Below are positions 1 through 6,256 of a DNA stretch of 8,827 nucleotides, piece after piece. This DNA comes from Bdellovibrio sp. (GTDB taxonomy: Bacteria; Bdellovibrionota; Bdellovibrionia; Bdellovibrionales; Bdellovibrionaceae). A program made the position numbers and the translations under genes. The notes under the pieces were generated by a model that had not been told where the DNA came from, ran no database searches, and worked only from the letters and a program-made list of their open reading frames with translations. Numbering within the stretch: the stretch's first letter is position 1; the number at the start of each line of letters is the position of its first letter. The stretch is taken from positions 1 to 8,827 of the forward strand of contig JAHRXB010000098.1 of the NCBI GenBank assembly GCA_019104905.1. Reading direction: 5' to 3'.

Positions 1-1322
1 GCGTTCATTTTGATGTTCGCAAACGAGGCTCTGAAGAAACCAACGAGATTGACTTGACGCGCGAGGGCGGGCACAGCTTCCGTCGCATTTTGCACTTCGA
101 AGATCAAACCGGCTTAGAAATCCACCGCACTCTTTTGGCGCGAGTTCTTGAAAATCCCAACATCACGCTGATGGAGCGATTTTACGCCATTGATCTTATC
201 GTCAACAAAGAAGTCGACCCCACGGACATGGATCCCGTTCACTGCATCGGTGCTTACGCCCTCAATAAAAATAATGGCGAGGTGCATACATTTTTAGCGA
301 AAAACACCGCTCTTGCCACCGGCGGGGCTGGGAAAGTCTATCTTTACACCTCCAACTGGAGTGGCGCGACGGGCGACGGCATTGCCATGGCTTACCGCGT
401 GGGCGCTCGCATTGCCAACCTCGAGTTCATGCAGTTCCACCCCACTTGCCTTTTCCATCGTGAATCCAGAAATTTTCTGATCTCGGAAGCTTTGCGCGGC
501 GAAGGTGGAGAGCTCATCGACAGCCAGGGCCAGGCGTTCATGCATAAGTACCATAAGCTCGGCTCACTCGCTCCCCGAGACGTGGTCGCACGTTCCATCG
601 ATAACGAGATGAAAAAGACCGGGGCCGAGTGTGTCTACTTGGACATGACCAAGTTGGATCGTGAGTTTTTAAAAAACCGCTTCCCGAACATCTTCAATAA
701 GTGCCTTGAGTATGGCATCGATATGAGCCAACAACCTATTCCCGTCGTACCTGCCGCGCACTATCTCTGCGGAGGAGTCCTCACCGATCAAAACGGTCGC
801 ACGGATATTCCTGGACTGTGGGCTATAGGCGAAACAGCCTGCACAGGTTTACATGGCGCCAATCGTTTGGCCTCCAACTCTTTGTTAGAGTGTCTGACGA
901 CGGCTCACAACTGCGCAAACGAGATCAAAGCCCATTGGGACAGTTACCAGCTCTTCCCTCTGGAACCCAAACCCTGGACTCACCCTCAAGAATCCAATGA
1001 CGATGAAATGATTGTGATCAACCACATGTGGGACGAGATTCGCCGTCTGATGTGGAACTACATGGGGATTCTTCGCTCTAACAAACGTCTGGAACGGGCT
1101 CATCATCGTTTGCAAAATATTTTGTCTGAAACAAAAGAATACTATTCAAACATGAAGATCCACTCGGACATCTTAGAGCTCCGCAATATCGCCATTGTGG
1201 CGGACCTCTCTGTTGAGTGCGCGCGACGTCGTCATGAATCTCGCGGCATCCATTACAATATCGACTATCCCGAAAAGAGCCCTCAACCTCATGATACAAT
1301 CGTGGTCCGGGGCCTGATTTGA
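1..1322 (+). CDS. nadB: L-aspartate oxidase, 5'-truncated by window edge
   Basis: This FAD enzyme oxidises L-aspartate to iminoaspartate, the first step of de novo NAD synthesis; quinolinate synthase (NadA) normally uses the product. The frame is open from base 3, so the gene begins upstream and 439 residues are visible; roughly the first 100 of about 540 are missing, including the N-terminal FAD-binding GxGxxG. The TTG at 54 is an internal codon, not a start. In visible-fragment numbering, TREGGHS (19-25) holds the Glu matching E. coli Glu121, QFHPT (144-148) the active-site His, APRDVVAR (190-197) the Arg matching Arg290, VPAAHY (249-254) a second His, and HGANRLASNS (284-293) the Arg matching Arg386. 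The C-terminal helical domain with RLERA and ESRG motifs is complete. REGGHS and GLHGANR favour NadB over succinate dehydrogenase or fumarate reductase. No nadA or nadC lies in the window. Confidence 0.96.
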   Translation, partial: VHFDVRKRGSEETNEIDLTREGGHSFRRILHFEDQTGLEIHRTLLARVLENPNITLMERFYAIDLIVNKEVDPTDMDPVHCIGAYALNKNNGEVHTFLAKNTALATGGAGKVYLYTSNWSGATGDGIAMAYRVGARIANLEFMQFHPTCLFHRESRNFLISEALRGEGGELIDSQGQAFMHKYHKLGSLAPRDVVARSIDNEMKKTGAECVYLDMTKLDREFLKNRFPNIFNKCLEYGIDMSQQPIPVVPAAHYLCGGVLTDQNGRTDIPGLWAIGETACTGLHGANRLASNSLLECLTTAHNCANEIKAHWDSYQLFPLEPKPWTHPQESNDDEMIVINHMWDEIRRLMWNYMGILRSNKRLERAHHRLQNILSETKEYYSNMKIHSDILELRNIAIVADLSVECARRRHESRGIHYNIDYPEKSPQPHDTIVVRGLI

Positions 1323-1328
1323 CTTGCC

Positions 1329-1359
1329 CCCTTTAGACTCTCGCGGCAATCTAAAAGGG
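1329..1359 (+). promoter_or_regulatory. Imperfect hairpin abutting the hydrolase start codon
   Basis: CCCTTTAGA (1329-1337) pairs with TCTAAAAGGG (1350-1359), nine pairs with one bulged A and a 12-base loop. The right arm ends one base before the ATG at 1361 and contains the only purine-rich, Shine-Dalgarno-like stretch (AAAAGGG), which is itself too close to the ATG for normal use. No T-run follows, so it is a poor rho-independent terminator for nadB. It could limit ribosome access to the hydrolase gene, but that is inference from base pairing alone. Confidence 0.35.
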
Positions 1360-1360
1360 T

Positions 1361-2212
1361 ATGTATAAAAGATCTGAAGGTTTCTTTACAGGATATCAAG
1401 ACGCACGTCTTTTCTTCCAAATCTGGGACAATCCCGAAGCACGAGGAACTGTGATCATCACTCATGGTCACGGTGAGCATTCGGAATCCTACCATCGCCT
1501 CATTAACGCATTCGAAAACGACAAGTGGAGTTTTTACGGCTGGGATTTGCGAGGCCATGGTCGCTCGGATGGACGTCGTGGGTATGTGGCTCAGTTTGAT
1601 GACTACTGCCAGGACTACAAAATCTTTTTAGACATGGTTCTAAAAAATGAAAAAGTCCGTCAAGGTCCTCTTGTTCTGCTTTGTCACTCGATGGGAGCTT
1701 TGATTGAATTAAAAACTCTTCTGCGCAATCCAGACATTCCTTGTTCTGCGATCGTCGTAAGTTCCCCCCTTTTAGGAGTGTCCGTACCAGTGCCTCTTTA
1801 TAAATCCAAAGGGGCGTCGGTGCTGAATGTAATATTGCCGCAAATCACGATGGGAAATGAACTCACCAATGACATGCTGACTCGCGATCCCGAGGTGATT
1901 CGAGAGTTCGAACAAGATGCCCTTCGCCATACGCGCATTTCTCCGGGGGCTTTTTTGGGATTTTTAGAGTCCTTCGAATACGTGCGCCCTCGCGCGAATC
2001 AAATCAAGACTCCGGCTCTTTTCATTCTTGCCGAAAACGATCCCGTCGTCAGCACGCCCGAAGCAAAAGCCTTTTATGAAAAACTGGGAAGCACTAAAAA
2101 AGAACTCTACGTGTATCCCGATGCCAAACACGAACTGATCAATGATATCATCCGTCAGACCGTCTATGCTGATATCAAAAAGTTTTTAGACGGAATTTTG
2201 GAGTCTCAATAA
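1361..2212 (+). CDS. Alpha/beta hydrolase, monoacylglycerol lipase / lysophospholipase-like
   Basis: The 283-residue protein belongs to the serine hydrolase group (Hydrolase_4 type) of monoacylglycerol lipases and lysophospholipases, which cleave fatty acid esters from glycerol or lysophospholipids. It has the usual length. The oxyanion-hole region HGHGEHS lies at 35-41 and WDLRGHGRSDG at 61-71, as in the family. The nucleophile is probably Ser110 in CHSMG, where Cys replaces the first Gly of GxSxG. The acid is Asp227 in AENDPVV and the base His257 in AKHEL. No signal peptide is present, so it should be cytoplasmic. The ATG fits the family N-terminus, but no properly spaced ribosome-binding site precedes it, only AAAAGGG one base away inside a hairpin. 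Its stop overlaps the next start by one base (TAATG), indicating co-translation with the lipoprotein. The real substrate cannot be read from the sequence. Confidence 0.88.
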   Translation: MYKRSEGFFTGYQDARLFFQIWDNPEARGTVIITHGHGEHSESYHRLINAFENDKWSFYGWDLRGHGRSDGRRGYVAQFDDYCQDYKIFLDMVLKNEKVRQGPLVLLCHSMGALIELKTLLRNPDIPCSAIVVSSPLLGVSVPVPLYKSKGASVLNVILPQITMGNELTNDMLTRDPEVIREFEQDALRHTRISPGAFLGFLESFEYVRPRANQIKTPALFILAENDPVVSTPEAKAFYEKLGSTKKELYVYPDAKHELINDIIRQTVYADIKKFLDGILESQ

Positions 2213-2793
2213 TGAAATATCTTTTAGGTCTTTTCCTTTTTCTTTCCGCCTGTGCCTCCTATGAAGTCACTCCCTCTGGCAATACTCTGCGTACCACGGG
2301 CAACTACATGGATGTGATTGAAAAATACACGGACAAAACCCGCCGCTACTCGGGATTTTACAACACCATCGATATGGAAGCGACGGTGATTAATTCTGCT
2401 GTCGCCGAAGCGCAACTGGGACAAAGTTCCATGCTTTATCAATGGGACGAAAAGAAGTTCGCGGAAGAAAAAGTAAAATATGAAGCCCGCCTGAATAAAG
2501 AATCCGAAATCTTTCTTAGCTTCTTCACGCCAGAGAAAAAGAACGATGATCTATCCAAAGAAAGCACCATCTGGAAAATCTTCTTGGATGTGGATGGCAA
2601 ACGTTTTGAGGGAAAAGCCAAAAAAATCAAACTGCAACTGGTGGAGATCGAAGGCCTTTATCCCTATCACAACCGTTTCTACACTCCTTACTCTGTGACC
2701 TTCCCGGTTCCGATGAAGTCCATCGAAGGAAAGGCCCTGAAGATGACCCTGACGGGGGCCGTGGGCTCTGGAGTCCTTAATTTTAATCCTTAG
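2212..2793 (+). CDS. Small outer-membrane-type lipoprotein, unknown function
   Basis: I do not recognise a named family. The 193-residue product starts with a short hydrophobic signal and a lipobox LSAC with the lipidated Cys at 14. Ala, not Asp, follows the Cys, which in the E. coli rule favours the outer membrane. After a polar stretch, residues 75-105 are charged and probably helical. Residues 119-193 look beta-rich, with aromatic motifs such as YPYHNRFYTPY (150-160) and a hydrophobic end GAVGSGVLNFNP. GGAG at 2200-2203 sits eight bases before the ATG, inside the upstream hydrolase gene. The one-base TAATG overlap suggests translational coupling, so the lipoprotein may act with the hydrolase in envelope lipid handling; that is inference. 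Its TAG stop overlaps the stop of the opposing gene by four bases. Confidence 0.8.
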   Translation: MKYLLGLFLFLSACASYEVTPSGNTLRTTGNYMDVIEKYTDKTRRYSGFYNTIDMEATVINSAVAEAQLGQSSMLYQWDEKKFAEEKVKYEARLNKESEIFLSFFTPEKKNDDLSKESTIWKIFLDVDGKRFEGKAKKIKLQLVEIEGLYPYHNRFYTPYSVTFPVPMKSIEGKALKMTLTGAVGSGVLNFNP

Positions 2794-3605
2794 TGATTCA
2801 AACGGTACAGTGCCTGATCCAGGCTCATGTATTTAGAAAGGATGCGAACAAAACTTCCATCCTTTTTTATTTCATCAAAGGCCCGCGCAAACATTTCCCT
2901 CTCTACCGCCGAAACACGACGCTTCGACAAATAGATCCCCACGGGAATTTTTTGAGTCTCATCACGAATCTTCTCAACCTTATCCGCCATCTTCATTTTA
3001 TCGACATAATGAGACGCCAAGAGAGCCGAAAATAACACGGCCTGCACTCGCCCTTCTTTCAATAGACGGAAGGCCCCCTCTGGATCCGGCGTTCCTATCA
3101 AACGAGAGGATTTCAGTAATCGATCCTCTTCCTCTTTAGACAGCACGGTCCGATTGCCGATCATATATGCAAATTTGACTTTATCGTCGTTGATATAGTC
3201 TTCGATCTTTCTATTTTTATTGAAGACTTTTTTGGCGACCGTGAGCTGGCGATAGGTTTCATAGAAAGGAATAAAAACTCCTCCCTTTTCATATTCTGTG
3301 GTTTTAACCATAAGAACCAGCATGTCGATTCGATCGTTGTTAATGTGCTCTGCTTCGGAACGCGCCGACAACTCGGTCTCAAAGTATTCACATCCGACCT
3401 TGTCCTTCAAAGCCAGGACGATATCATGAGCCAACCCTTTGAGTTGTCCGTTTTCTCTGTATGCGAAGGGCTCATAGTTATTCAGCCCCACTAAAACTCT
3501 TCTGTTGCAACTGCCTGTTGATTCCCCCGCCGGGTGGCTCGCCGGCACCTTCCGCCAAGAGAACAACACAAATAAACAAAAAATAGTAAAGCCGAGCCTT
3601 TTCAT
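2790..3605 (-). CDS. Periplasmic solute-binding protein, family 3-like (SBP_bac_3), orphan
   Basis: The 271-residue protein has a signal peptide (about residues 1-22, cleavage near PAS-H) and the fold markers of amino-acid-type binding proteins: VLVGLNNYEPFAYRENGQLKG (37-57) matches the family start, followed by NDRIDMLV (90-97) and FYETYRQLTVAK (114-125). Family members bind amino acids or other small solutes in the periplasm for ABC importers or sensor proteins. Aligned with HisJ (ITEKR), the segment KTTEYEK (101-107) has Glu or Tyr where the ligand-carboxylate Arg normally lies, so an ordinary amino-acid ligand is doubtful. Cys33 and Cys72 could form a disulfide. No permease or ATPase gene is adjacent. 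The start ATG has only GGG one base upstream. It lies 93 bases downstream of the dehydrogenase gene on the same strand, so it may be read from that unit or from its own undetected promoter. Confidence 0.82.
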   Translation of the reverse strand: MKRLGFTIFCLFVLFSWRKVPASHPAGESTGSCNRRVLVGLNNYEPFAYRENGQLKGLAHDIVLALKDKVGCEYFETELSARSEAEHINNDRIDMLVLMVKTTEYEKGGVFIPFYETYRQLTVAKKVFNKNRKIEDYINDDKVKFAYMIGNRTVLSKEEEDRLLKSSRLIGTPDPEGAFRLLKEGRVQAVLFSALLASHYVDKMKMADKVEKIRDETQKIPVGIYLSKRRVSAVEREMFARAFDEIKKDGSFVRILSKYMSLDQALYRLNH

Positions 3606-3656
3606 ACCCGTCTATTTTCGGATGTTTTCGCTGAAAAGCTCAGCCCTGGAAGGCTT

Positions 3657-3674
3657 TCTTACTGGAAAGTAAGA
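3657..3674. other. Perfect 7-bp hairpin with 4-base loop between minus-strand genes
   Basis: On the plus strand TCTTACT (3657-3663), GGAA loop, AGTAAGA (3668-3674). On the minus strand it lies 24 bases after the dehydrogenase stop and about 50 bases before the solute-binding protein start. No T-run follows it in the minus-strand direction, so a terminator is not supported. It could be a small operator-like inverted repeat or an mRNA-processing hairpin; the function is not determined. Confidence 0.3.
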
Positions 3675-3698
3675 TTCACATTTTTTATGCCCGTTATA

Positions 3699-4475
3699 TT
3701 ATGAGCGTTTAAAACGACGAGAGACCTCAATCTCAAAAAGAGGCTTGATAAATTTAGCGACCTTCAAACCCACTCCCGTTAAACCCGAAGGTTCAATCAC
3801 ATCCAAATCATGCAATACGGCTTCACGAATCATTTCCGCATATTTGCTGGGAGAAATTGAATCATTCGGGATCTGAAAATTCTTGGAGTACAACGTTTCA
3901 ATTTCATCGAACATCCGCGTTTTGATGCCCGGAGTGATCAACAAGAGAGTCGTAACCCCTGTCTCTTTGAGCTCCATACGGATACAGTCGGTAAAGGCCG
4001 CGACAGCCGCCTTGGAGGCCGCATAAGTCGAGGCACAAGGAAAGTGCATATAAGCTGATACACTTGAGTTATTAATGATCTTTCCCCGTTTTCGCGACAA
4101 CATGCCCGGCAACAAACCATGAGTCAGATGCACTAAGGCATTCAGATTGACTTGAAACATTCTGTAAATATCGTCCAAGGGTTGCTCTTCCAACAAACCC
4201 CCAGTCAAGGTCCCAGCGTTATTAAATAAAATATCAACGGGGATGTCCTTAAGACGTTGCAAAAGATCTTCGACGCCTTGACGAGTTGAAAGATCCGCCT
4301 CCCACACAGTGACAGACTTAGCTCCCGCCGCTTCGAGAGATTTGACGGCCTCTGGATCGGTTTTTCTCAAGACAAGATGGAGGTGTGCTTTATCTTCGGC
4401 ACACATTTTTGCAAAGGCTTTTCCAATCCCCCGACTCGCACCGGTCACCAGCACATGACGATTTGCAATCTCCAT
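3699..4475 (-). CDS. Short-chain dehydrogenase/reductase (SDR family)
   Basis: This 258-residue enzyme is a classical SDR, an NAD(P)-dependent oxidoreductase acting on hydroxyl or carbonyl groups. The nucleotide-binding motif TGASRGIG is at 11-18 and NNAG at 85-88. The catalytic set is Asn110 (VNLNA), Ser138 (NNSSVS), Tyr151 and Lys155 (YAASK). TPG at 181-183 follows the usual pattern. Arg15 in the glycine motif and the basic Arg37-Lys38 after beta-2 hint at NADPH preference. The C-terminus beyond about 210 is less typical and basic (RRFKRS). There is no signal peptide, so it is cytosolic. AAGGAAGGA at 4493-4485 sits nine bases before the ATG, inside the end of the RNase H gene. The 6-base gap to that gene indicates one transcript. 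The substrate cannot be inferred; resemblance to fatty-acyl or steroid-type SDRs is only general. Confidence 0.92.
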   Translation of the reverse strand: MEIANRHVLVTGASRGIGKAFAKMCAEDKAHLHLVLRKTDPEAVKSLEAAGAKSVTVWEADLSTRQGVEDLLQRLKDIPVDILFNNAGTLTGGLLEEQPLDDIYRMFQVNLNALVHLTHGLLPGMLSRKRGKIINNSSVSAYMHFPCASTYAASKAAVAAFTDCIRMELKETGVTTLLLITPGIKTRMFDEIETLYSKNFQIPNDSISPSKYAEMIREAVLHDLDVIEPSGLTGVGLKVAKFIKPLFEIEVSRRFKRS

Positions 4476-4481
4476 GACAAT

Positions 4482-5234
4482 TTATCCTTCCTTGATTTCT
4501 GTGTGAGGACTTAAACCCCAGCTCTTCAAGATCTCAACTTCTTCCGAGGCAGACATCGCTTTCTTAAACTTCGCGCCACTTTGACCACTGACTCTTTTTT
4601 GACAAGAAGGCCAGTTGCGATGGCGATAGACAAGCCCCCCCAAGTTGCTCAAATAGCTGAAGGCCTCTTTCTTTTCACCGGGCTTACGCATTTCAGGTAA
4701 GCTTGTGTCGGCAGGAACTTCCAACAAGTTGACAGAGTAGTTTTTCAGAGAGCCCGAATACAGCGACACGAACTCATTCTTTGAGAACGCCACGGCAATG
4801 CGATCACATCGTTCATTGCCGGGAGTCCCCACGTGCCCTCGAGAGTACTTCCATTCGATCTTACCTTGAGTGCCTCGCGCCTGAATCACTTGGGCGATTT
4901 CTTCCCACAAATCCCGATTGGAAACATCCTCACCGTTGGCGGTCTTCCAACCCCGATTACGCCATCCCCAAATCCATTGTGTAATTCCGCGAATAAGATA
5001 GGTAGAGTCCGTGTAAAAATGCACAGCCCCCGAACGCGAAGAGATATATTTGAGCGCCTCAAGCGCCGCCATCATTTCCATGCGGTTGTTGGTGGTGGAC
5101 TTTTCCCCGTCACCAAGTTCTTGCACCTGATCCTCTGGGAAAAGCACAACACTCCCCCAGCCGCCAGGCCCCGGATTTCCAGAGCACGCCCCATCAGAAA
5201 AAATCAAAATATAATCGCGAATGTTATTTTGCAC
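4482..5234 (-). CDS. rnhA: Ribonuclease HI with C-terminal hybrid-binding (viroplasmin-like) domain
   Basis: RNase HI cuts the RNA strand of RNA/DNA hybrids (R-loops, Okazaki primers) in the cytoplasm. Residues 8-150 are the catalytic domain with all key residues: Asp14 (FSDGACSGNPGPGG), Glu53 (NNRMEM), Asp76 (YTDSTY), His134 (GHVGTPGNE) and Asp144. These match E. coli Asp10, Glu48, Asp70, His124 and Asp134. The basic handle region WIWGWRNRGWK (87-97) is present. At 250 residues it exceeds the usual ~155. After a linker (about 160-190), residues 191-240 resemble the RNase H1 hybrid-binding domain: Trp208, Cys211 and FKK (223-225), with the same Trp-to-Phe spacing of 15 as human Trp43/Phe58. 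In eukaryotic RNase H1 that domain is N-terminal. The start is GTG; an in-frame TGA two codons upstream excludes an earlier start. No ribosome-binding site is visible, but a promoter sits directly upstream. The dehydrogenase gene follows after 6 bases. Confidence 0.93.
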   Translation of the reverse strand: MQNNIRDYILIFSDGACSGNPGPGGWGSVVLFPEDQVQELGDGEKSTTNNRMEMMAALEALKYISSRSGAVHFYTDSTYLIRGITQWIWGWRNRGWKTANGEDVSNRDLWEEIAQVIQARGTQGKIEWKYSRGHVGTPGNERCDRIAVAFSKNEFVSLYSGSLKNYSVNLLEVPADTSLPEMRKPGEKKEAFSYLSNLGGLVYRHRNWPSCQKRVSGQSGAKFKKAMSASEEVEILKSWGLSPHTEIKEG

Positions 5235-5239
5235 GGATC

Positions 5240-5269
5240 AATATTGGCGAGCCCTCGTCAGAGTGTCAA
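5240..5269 (-). promoter_or_regulatory. Sigma-70-like promoter of rnhA, probably giving a leaderless mRNA
   Basis: On the minus strand there is a perfect -35 hexamer TTGACA (5269-5264), an 18-base spacer and a -10-like AATATT (5245-5240, four of six consensus bases). The GTG start of rnhA begins only five bases after the -10, so the expected transcription start falls at or within a base or two of the start codon. This agrees with the lack of a Shine-Dalgarno sequence before GTG. Confidence 0.55.
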
Positions 5270-5306
5270 TGCGCTGGATGCCAGAGACCGTCTCCTGACC
5301 AAAGCT

Positions 5307-5335
5307 TAGACACCTGTTTTGCATTTGTCTGCAAT
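5307..5335 (+). promoter_or_regulatory. Candidate sigma-70-like promoter of the beta-barrel gene
   Basis: TAGACA (5307-5312, five of six -35 bases), a 17-base spacer and TGCAAT (5330-5335, four of six -10 bases). The predicted start of transcription is about 5341-5343, giving a leader of roughly 52 bases that begins with the AGGTCA arm of the leader hairpin. CTGCAATCT, which overlaps the -10, recurs at 5363-5371. Moderate match only. Confidence 0.4.
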
Positions 5336-5342
5336 CTAGCCC

Positions 5343-5378
5343 AGGTCACCATGGCATCGTCCCTGCAATCTTTGACCT
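5343..5378 (+). promoter_or_regulatory. Possible stem-loop in the 5' leader of the beta-barrel gene
   Basis: AGGTCA (5343-5348) is exactly complementary to TGACCT (5373-5378), with a 24-base loop that contains most of the first repeated block. The 3' arm ends two bases before the AGGAG ribosome-binding site (5381-5385). If transcription starts near 5342, the arm would be the very 5' end of the mRNA. The second repeat copy does not preserve this pairing, so it is only a candidate structure. Confidence 0.3.
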
Positions 5379-5391
5379 TTAGGAGAGTGTC
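5352..5391 (+). repeat. Leader repeat, copy 1
   Basis: A 40-base block that recurs at 7948-7987. TGGCATCGTC at its left end and TTAGGAGAGTGTC at its right end are identical in both copies, with 17 bases between them in each (7 of 17 matching; 30 of 40 overall, no gaps). Here it ends two bases before the ATG of the beta-barrel gene and supplies its AGGAG ribosome-binding site. Confidence 0.7.
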
Positions 5392-5393
5392 CT

Positions 5394-6248
5394 ATGTCTA
5401 TTGCTATTCGTCCTATGCTCGGTATTGTTGCAACGATTCTGTTGGCAAGCTCCGCTTTCGCCAATAATAACGCCTCTGTCACCTCCTCGACCATGGTCGT
5501 ACAGCCCGCCAAAAAAGAAGGGCGCATCTGGAGTGGCTTTGTGAATGTCAGCCGCTCCACCAGCCTTTATGATTTTCAGGACAGCTCCCGTAAAGATGGC
5601 GTCGACTATATGACTCGTCTCAATTTGAAACTCAGTGACAGCTATTCCTTGCGCGTGCAAGGCGGCTATTCTCAAGATTTGAATTATCCCGAGTCCAATG
5701 ACTTTTCAGACACGTCCCTCAATCTGCAACGCGTCCCCAAGGAAGCCGGAAGATATCTTTTAATCGGCTACCGCGTGGGTACTGGCATTCCCACCTCTAA
5801 AGACTCACACACTCGCCAGAATCTTCTGGGCTCCCTGTCCACCGGCCTTAATATCGTCGTCAATCCCGACCGTCTGATGACGGGCTTTGAGGTTGCCGGT
5901 GGCCTTTCCGTGGGGCGCAATTTTCATCAATACGAAACCGCATTGGATGGACGCGTGAATACACAATACTCCTCCAGTCAGACACTCTCGCTTAGCTATA
6001 ACTTCACCTCGGGGATTTCTCTTTCGGCGGAATTCCTGCACAAAAACACCTGGTCATATCAAAACGTGATGAGGGACTCTTTTGAAATGTCTCAAGAGTT
6101 GGGCTATCAACTCAATCCCACCTGGGCCCTAGCGGTAGGACACAGCAATAGTGGTTCGACTTTAAAACCCAACGGCTCCGACTCCAACGTTCAATTCGTG
6201 GATGACAACAACTCCCTAGTCTATGGGTCTGTCACCGCTATTTTCTAA
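5394..6248 (+). CDS. Outer-membrane beta-barrel protein, unknown function
   Basis: The 284-residue protein has a clear signal peptide with cleavage after Ala23 (SSAFA-NN). The mature part shows alternating polar and hydrophobic stretches rich in Ser, Asn, Tyr and Gly, as in transmembrane beta strands: WSGFVNVSRSTSLY (43-56), LNLKLSDSYSLRVQGGYSQD, TLSLSYNFTSGISLSAEFLHK. It ends in VYGSVTAIF, whose final Phe and alternating pattern match the signal used for BamA-dependent insertion. Perhaps 10-12 strands are present, an estimate by eye. No enzyme motif is seen, so it could be a small porin, channel or structural barrel. AGGAG at 5381-5385 is eight bases before the ATG. A second Met at residue 8 could serve as start, but the AGGAG spacing supports the first. 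The next gene begins eight bases downstream, so the two are likely one operon. Confidence 0.8.
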   Translation: MSIAIRPMLGIVATILLASSAFANNNASVTSSTMVVQPAKKEGRIWSGFVNVSRSTSLYDFQDSSRKDGVDYMTRLNLKLSDSYSLRVQGGYSQDLNYPESNDFSDTSLNLQRVPKEAGRYLLIGYRVGTGIPTSKDSHTRQNLLGSLSTGLNIVVNPDRLMTGFEVAGGLSVGRNFHQYETALDGRVNTQYSSSQTLSLSYNFTSGISLSAEFLHKNTWSYQNVMRDSFEMSQELGYQLNPTWALAVGHSNSGSTLKPNGSDSNVQFVDDNNSLVYGSVTAIF

Positions 6249-6256
6249 AGGATCGT

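Noticed and set aside
54..56. TTG as the start codon of nadB
   Set aside because: The frame is open to the window edge, and the 17 upstream residues continue the NadB alignment.
294..554. Minus-strand open frame within nadB
   Set aside because: Antisense shadow of a strongly conserved enzyme region with no start signals of its own.
1319..1361. TTGACT as a -35 element for the hydrolase gene
   Set aside because: No -10-like hexamer lies 16-18 bases downstream; the nearest candidate is about 25 bases away.
3657..3686. Hairpin plus T-run as a rho-independent terminator
   Set aside because: The T-run (3681-3686) is six bases from the stem and follows it only on the plus strand, where no gene ends nearby; on the minus strand no T-run follows.
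4833..5309. 158-codon plus-strand open frame
   Set aside because: It lies antisense to rnhA, whose catalytic residues are all intact; the peptide is Arg/Pro-rich and resembles no protein.
5349..5354. CCATGG palindrome with ATG at 5351 as an earlier start for the barrel gene
   Set aside because: No ribosome-binding site precedes it, and AGGAG at 5381-5385 is correctly placed for the ATG at 5394, which opens a clear signal peptide.
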